Shown: positions 12,380 through 23,623, counted from the stretch's first letter. The stretch: 64,000 nucleotides of DNA from Urophycis tenuis (GCA_036785325.1 JAXIVH010000319.1:2501-66500), one strand, 5' to 3'. Translations and numbers: made by a program. Notes: generated by a model from the sequence alone, not told the origin.

Positions 12380-15300
12380 TCACACATTTTTATTTAGAAA
12401 CATCAGCTGCGTTAACATCTTTGGGCCAAGGCGATTGCGCCGCTTACAAACCATTTCTCCTGCTTTTGAGAACACCCTTTCACAGGGCACTGATGATGAC
12501 GGCGTACATAAAAATGTCATTGCAAGTTTGTACAAGGTAGGGTAATTTAGTCTTTGGGATTTCCAGTATTGTAGTGGATCCTGTGATCTTGGTGTGTTCT
12601 CCTCGGAGATATATCTTTGTACCTCGATAATGGCATCGGTGGTGACATTTGAATTGGCCTTGCTCTCCTTGACTTCCATGTCCAGCTGGTGCCACAGGTT
12701 GTCATCTGAGGAAAAAATAAAATGCATCTGTGTTACTAATTCATTGTATTCACATGGAGTGATTTGCATGAACATTAAAATACAAATGAACACAACTAAG
12801 AATCATGACATACCTGGACTGGAAGCCGATGGTTGAGTTTAAGGTCCAGCTTGGGCATCTTCCATTTGTGTCGGTACAGCGTTTCTCATTTCTGCCGCAC
12901 ACTCTGATTTTAGTCTTTTCACTGCATCATTGGCTTTTGACGCACTTAAGAATGCCATCCTCTTGAACCGAGGGTCCAGCAGTGTTGGTATTGTCTTTAC
13001 ACTTAATGACTCCAGGTTGCACAGAGTTTCTAGCAGTCTTCTTTTCAGGTTTTCCACAAGATTAATTGCGGTTTCCGTGGTTACATTTAATGCATTGCGT
13101 TGCAGTGAGTGGTGCAACATTTTGAGCATTGGGATTACTTCTGATCCAGAAACTCTTTTTTCCTCAGACAGCTCCACTGTCGCTTGATTAAATGGAGCAA
13201 GCACAGGGAGTGTCTCCTCTATGATTTTATAATCATTTGTAGTGAGCTGAGGTATATCACTTTTTAAAGAGGCTAGGGATACCAACACCGACTCCTTCTG
13301 TTCCGCCATGCGTTCCAGCATTAAATACGTGCTGTTCCATCTAGTTGACACCTCATTCATTAATTTCTTCACTGGTCCTCCCATCTGTAGCTGGACTTGT
13401 GCCAGTTTCTCTTTGGCTGTAGTACTGGTTCTAAAGTATGTTACAATATGCCTTGTTTTATTTCGGATATCAGTGAGTGTCTCAATTTGGTCACATGATT
13501 TTCGAACTGTTAAATTTAAAGAATGCGCTATGCAAATCGTGTGCCTGATTTGGAGCTTTTTGACACATGCAACCATGTTTGCAGCCGCATCTGTGACAAG
13601 ACATGTCACTTTCTCTGCTATGGCCCACTCCTGCATTAAGTTTTTCTTTACTTGGGCCATATTTTCAGCAGTGTGCTGCTGAGGGAGGTGCTCCACTCCC
13701 AACATTGATGTACACAGTGTATGGTTCTCACTGTCGACATAGTGACAGGTCACAGCCAGGTAAGCCTCCATGTTCATGGATGTCCACATGTCAGCTGTTA
13801 GGCTGACTGCAACTGCACTGTTCTTTTTTAACTTGCTCCTTTTTCTCCTCATACCTCTGGCTAATCATGGTCTTGATAGCCTAAAATTAATAACACAAGT
13901 GGAGTAGAGTAATGAATGAAATCACATAACATGCATATACTTTGTTAACATGTATCACACCCATTCATCAGTTTAAGATAAGATAAGATATTTCTTTATT
14001 AATCCCCCGTAGGAGAAATTCACAGAGACCAGCAGTGCAGGGGATAGATGAGCAGTAAAGAGCCTGGCTAAATTCTATACACAATAAAAAAAAACAATAG
14101 ATTAGATTAAATTAAATACGAGCTCTTAAGTCAGGTCGGTGACGAGAGGACCCGTATGCATACTAGTGTCCTAGATAGCAGTTTGTGGTGCAAAATGCAA
14201 AATAGATCAAATAGTGCAAGTAGATAAAATAGTTCAAGTATGCGGAAAGTGCAAGGTGCAAGATGTGCAAATTTATACAGGTATTCCAGGTACAACATAT
14301 GAATGGTCCTGGAATAACAACGGCTGGGTCACAGTCCAAGGTGTGTGGTGTGGTGTATGTGAATGAAAGTTCAGTCCATTCCATTTGTCTGGTGGTGTTG
14401 GAGCTTCCTGAGCCTGATGGTTGGTGGGATGAAGGAGCACCCAAGCACTTGAGGCACTTGGCTGAGTGAGCATGTGGCTGAACGTGTTCCTGAGTTGCTT
14501 CAGTTGCTTCAGTTCGGCACAGTGAGGCTGAGAGGGTAGGTCCGGGTCGCCAGCAGCATTCCCCTCGTCTTCCTCACTGTCGCCGCCTCCACACCGTCCA
14601 GCTTCATCCCCACTGCCGGGCTCGCCTTCCTCCCCGGCTTGTACAGCTTCCTGGCACCACCGCTCCCAATGCTTTCTCCCCAGCACACGGCAGTGAAGAG
14701 GTGACACTGGCCACCGCAGACTGGTAGACCATCCGTGGAAGCCTGGTGCACACAATGAAAGATGACAGATGGGCAGTGGTTATTAGTGAGATGAACAGAC
14801 ATAAGATGAGAATGGCTAGAAAACAGTCTGGGGTGTGTGGTGTGTTATACAAATCCATTATCTGGTGGTGCTGGCGCTTCCGAGACGTTGGGAGCGGGTG
14901 GTTGAGGTATTGTAGAGCCTGATAGCTGATGGGATGAAAGAGCCCCCCAAGCGCTTTGAAGCACGTGGCTGAGTGAGCCTATGGCTGAACGTGCTCCTGA
15001 GTTGCCTCAGCTCGGCATAGAGAGGGTGAGAGGGGTTGTCCAGGATCGCCTGCAGCTTTCCCCTCATCCTCCTCTCTGTCACCGCCTCCACACAGTCCAG
15101 CTTCATCCCCACCACGGAGCTCGCCTTCCTCACCAGCTTATTCAGCTTACTTGCCCCACCGCACCCGATGCCTCCTCCCCAGCACACGACGGCGAAGAAG
15201 GTGACACTGGCTACCACAGACTTTGTTTCACGTACCTTTCTGCTTGGCAGAACATATGAGGACTCAAGGAGTTGGACCAGCTCTCGGAACCCCTTGTCTT

Positions 15301-15690
15301 CCACAAGGCTAAGCGGCTGACAGTCTGTAATGATCATATTCATTATAGCCTCATCAATCGCCTGCTTTCTGGAAACACCAGGGCTGATCACGGGAGTATT
15401 AACTCGTTCTTCCTTCTCATGCCGGCCACGGTAATGCCTCAGCATTGTGGAAGTGCTCCGGTTACAGTAAGACAGCACCTGGGAGCAAATCCTACATTTC
15501 ACCTACAATAGAAATAAAAGTTAATCCATGTACACTAATTAAAATATTCTTCAGAAAGAAAATGGAATAACCCGACAGAAGAATGATCAATAGTGGAAAC
15601 GAGAACGGAATAATAATTTACCTTATTCTCCGTGATAAGATCAAAATGATCCCACACGGGAGAAAACTTTCTCTTCCTTGGTTGATCCAT
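12380..15690 (-). pseudogene. ZBED-like hAT transposase, four exons, one frameshift and one stop
   Basis: Exon 1 (15690-15622) encodes MDQPRKRKFSPVWDHFDLIT and ends at a GTAAAT donor. Exon 2 (15502-15236) gives the BED finger (CRICSQVL ... MLRHYRGRH) and ends VLPSRK at GTACGTG. Exon 3 (13880-12814) holds the RNase H-like core with SLTADMWTS, CLVTDAAANMV, CIAHSLNL and RWNSTYLM. Exon 4 (12705-12380) is the C-terminal dimerisation domain (PLQYWKSQ, SSVPCERVFSKAGE, LMFLNKN). Junction phases fit throughout. An extra A in an A-run near 13830 shifts the frame, and an in-frame TAA lies at 12839-12841 before the exon 3 donor. Otherwise the gene is complete, which points to fairly recent inactivation. 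It would bind its own ends and catalyse cut-and-paste transposition in the nucleus. Confidence 0.9.
13975..15230 (-). mobile_element. Two LINE 3' fragments in the hAT intron
   Basis: On the minus strand, 15225 to about 14870 encodes the LINE RT C-terminal region (AVVCWGGGIG, KLVRKASSVVGM, RSTFSHRLTQ, FIPSAIRLYN). A second diverged copy of the same region lies at about 14720-14350. A typical LINE tail in antisense follows at 13975-14025 (AAGATATTTCTTTATTAATC). Two overlapping 5'-truncated copies, or a duplication, explain this best. Confidence 0.75.
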
Positions 15691-16249
15691 AGTTTTCGAC
15701 GACAAGCCAAAAACCAATGCAAAGCAAACATTACAAACTATCTCCATCCAACAAAACCCACAAACGTGTCGATACATTTTCTGTTTATAAATACAATTTG
15801 GCGCGTTCACAACCAAACGACACAGGAACTGTATCGCTCACCTGGTTTTCCTTAAAGAGATACGCGCACCGACACGGGGCTTTGCCTTGTTTGCTCGGCG
15901 CATGCGCCGAGGTTTCAGTGTCGTCAGACCCATCACTAGCTCCAGCCCTCCAGCGGTCTCTCTCCAAGCTCCCCATATTGTTTGGCGTTTGTTCTTTTGT
16001 GGCTTTCATTTTGTGGCTTTCTCTTTCACACTACACACACTCACACTCACCTTACCTTCCACCCATCCAGACACTCGAAGACACTACTGATATACTGACT
16101 AACACACCCCACTTATCCTATGTTGTACATTCTTCAGTTAGGTTTACTTTGTTAGGTACAATAAATCTTTTTCCCTGCGTTCGCGGCCTGGCTTCTCCCC
16201 CTTTGTTCTGTCCAGTCTGAGTCGTTGGGCATGACAGGACTCTGCAGCA

Positions 16250-16530
16250 TTTGGGATACAATAACAAACTGGCCATCCACGCTTGGATTTACCTCTGGAG
16301 GAAAAGAGGCCAACGGAGCAGCATTAGGGTGAGGAACAGGAAGCACAAGCCTGTCCTACCATCTGTGATTATGGGCAACGTGTGCTCCATAGTCAACACA
16401 GTTGATGAACTTGCAGCACTTGTGAAGTATGATCGGCTGTACCGACAGTGCAGCCTTCTCTGTTTTACGGAGTCGTGGCTTACGGACAACGTTACGACGG
16501 CATACATAGAAATGGATGGCCTTATTTTTA
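16250..16530 (+). pseudogene. LINE endonuclease N-terminal fragment
   Basis: The plus frame reads RNRKHKPVLPSVIMGNVCSI, then VDELAALV and LCFTESWLTDNV. These match the start of the apurinic-type endonuclease of fish L2/Rex1/CR1-like LINE ORF2. The frame breaks off at a Gypsy RNase H end around 16540. Confidence 0.7.
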
Positions 16531-16548
16531 CAGCCCTACCACTTGGAA

Positions 16549-16617
16549 ATTCGTCACATCAAGGGTGTGGACAATGTTACTGTGGATGCCTTGTCTCGCT
16601 CCTGGGTTACTGAGTGA
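16549..16617 (+). pseudogene. RNase H C-terminal end of a second Gypsy element
   Basis: The frame reads IRHIKGVDNVTVDALSRSWV and then stops. This is the conserved last motif of Gypsy RNase H (HIKG...DALSR). As in the Gmr1-like copy upstream, no integrase follows. About 1.1 kb downstream are a poly-G tract and a possible LTR start, so it may be another Gmr1-type 3' end. Confidence 0.7.
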
Positions 16618-16726
16618 TGTTCTGTCTTTGTCCCTCTTGTTCCTTTTTTTTCCTGTTTGTTCCTTAAAATTTGATTTCCAAGGTACCTGGATTGCCGGTG
16701 GAGCAGGGGTAGAGGTTTGGGAAGGG

Positions 16727-17101
16727 TCCATCCATTATCGTAACCGCTTATCCTCTACGAGGGTCGCGGGGGGGCTGGAGCCAATCCCAGCTGCAACGGG
16801 CGAGAGGCGGGGTACACCCTGGACAGGTCGCCAGCCTATCACAGGGCTAACATACATAGACAAACAACTATTCACACTCACATACACACCTATGGTCAAT
16901 TTAGAGACACCAATTAACCTAATCCCCAACCTGCATGTTTTTGGTCTGTGGGAGGAAGCCGGAGTACCCGGAGAGAACCCACGCAAGCACGGGGAGAACA
17001 TGCAAACTCCACACAGAAAGGTCCCGGGTCCCAGGTGGATTCGAACCCAGAACCCTCTTGCTGTGAGGCGACAGTGCTAACCACTGCACCACCGTGCCGC
17101 C
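16727..17101 (-). mobile_element. tRNA-headed SINE with 12-bp target duplication
   Basis: This 375-bp element is flanked by GTTTGGGAAGGG at 16715-16726 and 17102-17113. Read on the minus strand, it starts GGCGGCACGGTGGTGCAGTG (A-box-like), has GGGTTCGAATCC (B box), and ends in the TCC ATCC ATT tail. The body (GTCGCCAGCCTATCACAGGG, GAGAACATGCAAACTCCACA) belongs to a very common fish repeat. Confidence 0.85.
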
Positions 17102-17196
17102 GTTTGGGAAGGGTGATGGGGGAAATTGAGATTGAACATTTCACTTGGTGGTGGTTGGTGTGATTTGAGATGTAACAACAGTCCCTAAGAGCTATG

Positions 17197-17606
17197 GATT
17201 GATGGTGGTTGTGTTGGTGGTGGTTGTGTTGGTGGTGGTTGTGTTGGTGGTGGTTGTGTTGGTGGTGGTTGTGTTGATGGTGGTTGTGTTGGTGGTGGTT
17301 GTGTTGGTGGTGGTTGTGTTGGTGGTGGTTGTGTTGGTGGTGGTTGTGTTGGTGGTGGTTGTGTTGATGGTGGTTGTGTTGGTTGTGTTGGTGGTGGTTG
17401 TGTTGGTTGTGTTGGTGGTGGTTGTGTTGGTGGTGGTTGTGTTGGTGGTGGTTGTGTTGGTGGTGGTTGTGTTGGTGGTGGTTGTGTTGATGGTGGTTGT
17501 GTTGGTGGTGGTTGTGTTGGTGGTGGTTGTGTTGGTGGTGGTTGTGTTGGTGGTGGTTGTGTTGGTGGTGGTTGTGTTGGTGGTGGTTGTGTTGGTGGTG
17601 GTTGGC
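17197..17606 (+). repeat. 15-bp minisatellite TTGTGTTGGTGGTGG
   Basis: About 27 copies of a 15-bp unit with occasional GTTGATGG variants and two shortened units. Open frames on both strands across it (poly-Val/Leu, poly-Thr/Asn, poly-Pro/Gln) follow from the period being divisible by three and are not genes. Confidence 0.95.
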
Positions 17607-17738
17607 ACATTGTGGTTTAATTGGGTTTGTGGCCTCCAGGGGGTCTAATTAGAATGATGCCAAATAGAATTGTTATTATAAACACATAGTTGGGGCAGGC
17701 AGCTTTACAGAGCCCCATTTATGTGGGCCTCTGTTTTA

Positions 17739-18100
17739 AGGGGGGGGGGGGGCGGTGTTAAGACCCTGCTGGTCATTCCCAGCAGCACAAGTGTTACTAA
17801 TGCCTGCTGGGGCCCAGCCCCCTTTGTTCCATGCTGCTTTTGTCATCTGTAGAGCATGGAGTGTGCCATTGGTGCAGGGACTAATGGGCGTCCCCATAAG
17901 AAGAGCTGGGCTAATGGACGCCGGCTCTCTTGCCTCTCGTCTCCCTGCTCCCGTGTATATGGTGGCTACTCTGCTGCGGTGAGCCTCGCCGGTGTCCAGC
18001 CTGTTGCCAGCTGCTCCACACACACGTCGCCTTTAACACCTTTTTGTTGATCACTCCTCATCATACTTTGCATTACACTTTCCTATTTACACTCAAGGCA
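17739..18100 (+). mobile_element. Possible polypurine tract and LTR start of the second Gypsy element
   Basis: A run of about 14 G precedes a GC dinucleotide and then TGTTAAGACCCTGCTGGTCA at 17756. The layout (RNase H end, spacer, G-run, TGT...) mirrors the Gmr1-like copy. The LTR end could not be fixed; a possible end is GGGCCATAACA at 21034, beyond several insertions. Confidence 0.4.
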
Positions 18101-18457
18101 CAACTATTGTGCAAAATAGCCTTTATAACACGTGTTATCACTCATATCATGTAATATATCTGTAAATATTCATAGTTATTTACTAATGCCAAATGAAATG
18201 TGACAAAGACTCCTATTACTCATGATATATTTATCAACAAAATATTTCAAAAATGTATTTGAAACTATCAAATTAGGCTTCATCAAAGCAGCAACACACC
18301 CATTTAAACCAGACAGGTCCCAAATTAAAAATGAGGCAAGAATTAAAGACATGTTTTTAGGTATATAGTTTGCCTCTGTATTATGAATCGATTCCATACA
18401 AAGTACTGATAAACTAAATTAAAAAATCATTATTTTTGTTTAGTCGTATATTGCAAT

Positions 18458-19231
18458 TAGGCCTGCACAATATCAGCAAAATGTGCGATGTGCGATCACA
18501 CTGTTCAATATTGCGATGACGATATGACTTGCGATAAATAAGTAAAGAATAAAAAAGAGTACAATGTTGGTCATGGTGAATACGTCGGTATGAATTTAAA
18601 GCATATCGTGACGTCACTGACTGCGTCTCCAACCCGTAAAAGTTTTCGGTCTCCTTGACATCAGTCAACGTGACATGTTATAGCGGTGTCGAGATATTTC
18701 AATGCAGTGTTTTATGAAGGACCTATTGCTACAGTACATGAACCCAAAGTTATAACTATAGCCTTCTATAACTTTGAACGGTGACGCGAACATTTTCTTT
18801 ACTGCAGCCGCAGCCATCATAACAGACAAGCGAACCATTGATGAAATGAATTGAATATAAAAGAAAGAACGTAGCCTACGTGTGTATGTAGGCAATTCAT
18901 ATTCACGATACTTACTAAAATATAATTAATTGGGTTTTATTGTATTTGCATGAGTTGTTTGAAGAGTAAAAAAAAATCACGGTCGGTCTTAACGCAAGTC
19001 TACAACTGGCAAGTCGGTCGGACTAAAAGGGAAAATAAATAAATATATGGGTAGGTCCTAAATTGACAGGGTCGGTCGGGTTACGGCAAACCCAAATATT
19101 TTTAAGGATGGGCAGAGTGTGCGTGGCGAACGTATCGCATTACAGATCAGCTTTTGTGATGTGTTTATCGCAAACATTCACATTGTGATGAAAATGAAGT
19201 GATGAAAAATTCGATTCATCATGCAGGCCTA
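18458..19231. mobile_element. Non-autonomous hAT-type element with ATTGCAAT duplication
   Basis: The element starts TAGGCCTGCACAATATC and ends TCATGCAGGCCTA, with inverted ends TAGGCCTGCA. It is flanked by ATTGCAAT at 18450-18457 and 19232-19239. The length is 774 bp with no transposase frame. Confidence 0.85.
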
Positions 19232-19484
19232 ATTGCAATAATAATGTATGGTTGTCACAAAATCCCACGGCACACCGGGACTTGCACACCATTTGGGAAC
19301 CAATCATTTAGACTGTCAGCCTGACCATCACAGCCACAACTGGTACACAGGCGCTCAGCGGGCGTGACTGCTATGCGAATCTGGCGACTTGTAGACGGAT
19401 CCGGCCCAGTGTGGTCTGTTATCTGGGGGGTAACCTGGTGCTCCGGTCATCCTAATCCACCACCTTGGTCCGTAAACAGCCTAT

Positions 19485-19660
19485 ATCAACAGTCAGTGTG
19501 TGTATGGTCTAAGGAGGCATGCGAGGACTTACAGGAGTGTTTTGAGTGTACGGACTGGTCTGTGTTTTATGAGGAAGAAGACCCCAATGGGGCTGATGTT
19601 GTGGCTGATCGTTTTACTGACTATGGTCATTTCTGTACTAACTTGATCATCCTGTGTAAA
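19485..19660 (+). pseudogene. LINE fragment (endonuclease-RT linker)
   Basis: The frame reads VWSKEACEDLQECFECTDWS followed by VFYEEEDPNGADVVADRFTD. It matches the linker after the endonuclease in fish LINEs (compare LWTPQAESTLQDCFATTDWD in the LINE at 43.8 kb). Flanks are degraded. Confidence 0.6.
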
Positions 19661-19699
19661 ACAATCAAAGTATTTATTTATCAAAGTTTATAATTACAC

Positions 19700-20580
19700 A
19701 TGTGAATAGCTATTATTTCATCTCCTTTTCATATTACATACTGTGTTGATCCATGCCGCCTTGCTACGGAATCCAACGTATTGTGTTTTGTCACAGGTTA
19801 ATAAAGTGACGAACTGGCCCCACGTCTCCTGCATTTCATTGAGACACAACGCAGACAAGTTCATGTTACACTGTGCTATCTCTCAATCTATCTAGGCTAT
19901 CTCTATCTATATATTTACTTCTATATCTCACACTGTCAGTCTCTCACTACTCGTCTCTCTCAATGGTATCAAGGTGGGTTTTCATCCAGAGTCCCCCATG
20001 TGACGTCATGCAATGCATTGTGGGAGAAAGAAGAATAATTGCTAACCTGTTTAAAATACCCCCTACTTTTCCTTATTATATTTCCTTTTTGTGATACCCT
20101 ACATCAAATATAATGGATAACTCTTTAAATGTTTATTACCAACTAGAAAATTGCCAGAAAAGAAAAAAAAACCTGCACCATGGCCTTTAAAAGGATGTAC
20201 AGTGTCATTTTCTTCATGTTCTGTGCTGCCGCAGATTTAGCCAATCGCTAGGAAGCAACCAGCGGAGGTGCGATACTACTGCGATGAAGTCACACTGCAC
20301 CCCGTCGGCTGATCGCTGTCACTTCTGTCATGTCAATGACAGAACTGCAATTGAAATGCTTGAAACTTGTTCTGGTGACTCTTACTGTATTTGTGGCAAT
20401 GAAATGTCTCACCTTCTTATGACAAATGTACTCTTTGTAAGTTACTTTGGATAAAAGCGTCTGCTAAATGCCCTTCATGTAATCGTCACAGTAAAATGTA
20501 TTTCCTGGAATAAAGGGATGTGCAAAGTGTTTTAACAAGTGTCTTCCTGCTTTTGATATCAATAAACTGATTAGCTTCTT
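19700..20580. other. Mostly unassigned; one SINE/LINE tail
   Basis: AT-rich sequence with pyrimidine-rich CTATCT repeats (19870-19950) and no gene. At 20436-20480, ACTTTGGATAAAAGCGTCTG then CTAAATG is the well-known 3' tail shared by fish V-SINE/L2-type elements. Confidence 0.55.
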
Positions 20581-20630
20581 TGTGGCATCTGACATACATA
20601 CAGTACATACCGTTGCAGCCCCAAGGCCTC

Positions 20631-21034
20631 TGTCAGGGCTGGTACATTGTGTTGTGGGGTGTGTTTGTCTTTGCAGTGCTGCTGGTTCCTGATGCGTTGG
20701 TCCAGGTCATCAAGGGATTGGAGGCAGCTGGCCACCGTCTCCAGGATGCTTTAAACCCACCTATCCTGGTAGTGTGGGCTCTCTCTTCCCCTGGCACCAC
20801 GTGTTGAAGGACTTCACCTCATTGTATGGTTTATGGGAGATTGCTCAAGAGAATACTGGCAGTAGGATTTTTGTCCAGCTTTCTTTGTTAAATCTGTTTA
20901 TTCCATTTTGTTACATTTGTTAAACTTAATTATCTGTTCTGTTCTTTCTATCTGTGGAATAAATTATTTTCGCTTAGCTAAATCCTCACACCTCTTTCTG
21001 TTACTTGCTATGGTCCTAGAGCCGGGCCATAACA
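20631..21034 (+). mobile_element. Possible LTR fragment
   Basis: The segment starts TGTCAGGGCTGG and ends GGGCCATAACA, with AATAAA near 20957 and pyrimidine-rich flanks typical of an R-U5 region. I found no target duplication and no partner LTR, so this is tentative. Confidence 0.3.
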
Positions 21035-21067
21035 ATACAGTGGATGGATTTTGAGGTGTTGTGGTTG

Positions 21068-21127
21068 TACCTCTGCCCTGCCACCGTTGAACCAGGACTG
21101 GGATGAGCGTTTGAAGATTTGGGCTGG
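21068..21127. repeat. Single arm of the foldback repeat found at 24.1-24.3 kb
   Basis: ACCTCTGCCCTGCCACCGTTG then ACTGGGATGAGCGTTTGAAG matches the arms at 24098-24154 and 24236-24295. It is followed by an A-run at 21147-21166. Confidence 0.65.
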
Positions 21128-21452
21128 AAAACAAATGTAAAGGTTGAAAAAAAAAAAAAAAAAAACCCATAAAGGTGACTTGAGTCTGTTGAGTCGGGTC
21201 GGCTAAACCTGAGTCGGTTGAATAATCAAATGTCTGAGAGACGAGCTCACATCTGTTCAAGGCCTGCAAAGTTAAAAAGAAAAAACCTCCGATTTCAACA
21301 TCAGGGTTGCAACACCATGTGTGTTCTGATGACGAGTCGAAGGTTCAAGTCCTGCCATGAATGCTCTTCTATGACGGGCGCAACAGTTGGAGCACTTGGT
21401 AGGTATCTCTGGAGAGCCTGGTTCAGGTCAGAGCCTGTACACCACCCTTAGC

Positions 21453-21705
21453 GGTTACTTTATTGTCTGACTTCTAAGTCTAGTATAAAACTCTGAACAT
21501 GTCAAGGAATGTGCTGTGGTGGTGCAGAGGATAGAGCTGCATGTGTACAGTTCTGGAGACCAGGGTTCAAGTCCCTGCGTGAGCTGTTTGTTGGCTCCTT
21601 GTCATACTCAAGGGGTTATAGAAAAGGTTTTCTTAAATGTCATCTAATGTTTAACAAAGGAGTGTCTTCAGTTAGAGAGCTGTACCCTACGACTTCTAAG
21701 TCTAG
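21453..21705 (+). repeat. tRNA-like SINE unit, left part of a split array
   Basis: It contains GTGGTGCAGAGGATAGAGCT (A-box region) and GGGTTCAAGTCC (B box), then a tail with GAAAAGGTTTTCTTAAATGT. The same unit with the same tail occurs at 22840-23030. The array is cut at CTAG by the solo LTR. Confidence 0.75.
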
Positions 21706-22569
21706 TGTGGCGTAGTGGTAAGTGGACGGCCCAAAAAAAGCCCATCACAGTAGCCTGACAACGCCACCCTGGGGCCTAATGCCTCAGGGACATCTTTAAG
21801 ACATTAGGAAGTCTGATGAAACAACCAAATTCTCAGAGCTCAGAGGTTCGTTTTAAGCACTGGAGACATGAATCCCATTCAAAGAAATCTTTATTAATAA
21901 GAAGACCAAAGAAAAGGTATCTGGCAGCAGAAACATAAAACGAACAAAGAATAAGATGACAAATGTTCATTGTTTTTTTAACAGGTAACTGGAGAGGGTT
22001 ACCTGAGGGAGGCAAGCTAATGGGACGAGTGCTTCAAAGTCCACGCTAACACACAGGAATTCAAGCATTTTAAAGTCATGCATCTGACACAGCAAAGCCA
22101 CAGCAAGCAAAGAAAACAGAACGACCACACATGTAAAATTATGGCTCACTACCACTAGGCAACTAGCCCCCCCCCTCCTGGCCACCTCAGTATATTTAAA
22201 TGAACAAAAAAAATTACAAAACACAAAACCAAGACAAGATAAGACTAAACAAAACAGCAGCACGACCCACATTAGCACCCAGAGAAGTAGGCCGGGCTCC
22301 CTCCACTTGTAGGTGGAGGTAGGTAGGTAGGCCACATTATCCATGCCCTGGTGCTAACAGGAAGGGCACCCAGCCAGAGCGCTGATGGTAGGCTCTGGTG
22401 TTCAAAACATGGCCCTGCCAGTACAACCTACAAAGCTGCTTGTGACAAGCTCTTAAATAGGCTGCACTGGCACCAATTAAGTAATTGGGCCCAAGCCCCA
22501 CCCCCTCATTAACTGAGGCAGGCCAGAGAGAACAGAGCAAGTAGACAAGTAGACAGTCTACCTGCTACA
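21706..22569 (-). mobile_element. Solo LTR (864 bp) with CTAG target duplication, minus orientation
   Basis: On the minus strand it starts TGTAGCAGGTAG and ends CTACGCCACA, flanked by CTAG at 21702-21705 and 22570-22573. A TATA-like CTATTTAAGAGC and a poly(A) signal (TTAATAAAGA) occur in the right order on that strand. Antisense frames in the region are incidental. It splits a tandem tRNA-like SINE array. Confidence 0.7.
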
Positions 22570-22573
22570 CTAG

Positions 22574-23035
22574 TATAAAACTCACATGTCAAGGAGTGTG
22601 CCGTGGTGGTGCAGTGGATAGAGCTGCGTGTGTACAGTTCTGGAGACCAGGGTTCAAGTCCTGCCTGTTACTTTATTGTCTGACTTCTAAGTGTAGTATT
22701 TAACTCTGAACATGTCAAGGAATGTGCCGTGGTGGTGCAGTGGTTAGAGCTGCATGTGTACAGTTCTGGAGACCGGGGTTCAAGTCCTGCCTGTTACTTT
22801 ATTGTCTGACTTCTAAGTCTAGTATAAAACTCTGAACATGTCAAGGAATGTGCCTTGGTGGTGCAGAGGATAGGGCTGCATGTCTACAGTTCTGGAGACC
22901 GGGGTTCAAGTCCCTGCGTGAGCTGTTAGTTGGCTCCTTGTCATACTCAAGGGCTTATAGAAAAGGTTTTCTTAAATGTCATCTAATTTTTAACAAAGGA
23001 AGGTGTCTCCAGTGAGAGAGCTGTACTGTTCTGGG
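22574..23035 (+). repeat. 126-bp tandem array of tRNA-like SINE heads
   Basis: GTCAAGGAATGTGCCGTGGT-type unit starts are at 22588, 22714 and 22840, a period of exactly 126 bp. Each unit has an A-box-like GTGGTGCAGTGG and a B-box GGGTTCAAGTCC, and shares the spacer TTACTTTATTGTCTGACTTC. Confidence 0.85.
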
Positions 23036-23234
23036 CTCTAATCCCCCACCCACCTACCTACTTACTTACTTAGCCCACCCGCTTCCCCACTCAGACATTC
23101 ACATGGGAATGGATGGACGAACTCATTCACTCACTCATTCACTCACTCATTCACCACCCAATCACCACAATCCATTTATTCCCATTGTGATGAATGGATG
23201 CAAGAATTACATACATTCACCCAGACACTCTAAT

Positions 23235-23485
23235 ATTCACACACATTACCCTTAGCTGGACTTGAACCCCTGTCTACAGAACAGATGTGTAGCAGCTCTC
23301 TCAACTGCGCCACAGAGACACCGAGAAAATTTGTGCGGAAAGTTCTACTGTATGTTACAATCCACATGTTAGTGTTTGTTGTAAAAACATGGAAGTCCAC
23401 ATTGTTCTTGGCATGAATTGAACCCATGACTCAAGATCAGTTCACCAACAGCTCCATCCACTGAGCCACTGAGCCGCTGGTTGTG
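23235..23485 (-). repeat. Two antisense tRNA-like SINE heads
   Basis: The reverse complement of 23255-23325 has GTGGCGCAGTTGAGAGAGCT and GGGGTTCAAGTCC. The reverse complement of 23415-23480 has GTGGCTCAGTGGATGGAGCT and GGGTTCAATTC. Both look like Pol III A and B boxes of tRNA-derived SINEs rather than true tRNAs. Confidence 0.6.
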
Positions 23486-23623
23486 AAAGGAGTCAACGTG
23501 TATAATTGACTTTACAATTCAATGTCTCTGTAAAGCGTCAATAATCCAAAAGCACATTGCAGCACATGTTTCGACAGTGCTGAATCCATAATGGCAATCT
23601 ATTGACTAAAGTGAATAACCAGT

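Larger units (their letters stand above)
12211..15938 (-). mobile_element. hAT transposon with 8-bp target site duplication GCTCCAGC
   Basis: The left end is TAGTGATGGGCAGATGAGGC (12211) and the right end is the inverse of TAGTGATGGGTCTGACGACA (ending 15938). Both flanks are GCTCCAGC (12203-12210 and 15939-15946), a perfect 8-bp duplication as expected of hAT elements. The transposase runs on the minus strand. Two LINE pieces lie inside its second intron. It sits inside the LTR, so it is younger than the LTR; the LINE pieces may be younger still. Confidence 0.92.
12065..16236 (+). mobile_element. 3' LTR of the Gmr1-like element, split by a hAT transposon
   Basis: The LTR begins TGTCATGGCTG at 12065 and ends GGGCATGACA at 16236, giving TGTCA/TGACA inverted ends. 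Removing the hAT element and one copy of its 8-bp duplication leaves about 436 bp. A TATA-like TATTTAAG is at 12190 and an AATAAA poly(A) signal at 16160. It follows RNase H by about 190 bp with a poly-G tract between. No matching 5' LTR is in the window. Confidence 0.75.

Noticed and set aside
14273..15320. Multiple frames on both strands in the hAT intron
   Set aside because: They are parts or shadows of LINE RT C-terminal fragments, apart from the hAT exon 2 already listed.
17185..17648. Open frames of about 140 codons on both strands (poly-Pro/Gln, Thr/Asn, Val/Leu)
   Set aside because: They come from a 15-bp minisatellite whose period is divisible by three.
22588..22965. Tandem tRNA-like units as a true tRNA gene cluster
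   Set aside because: A and B boxes are present but acceptor and anticodon arms do not fold as a tRNA, and the units share SINE-type spacers.
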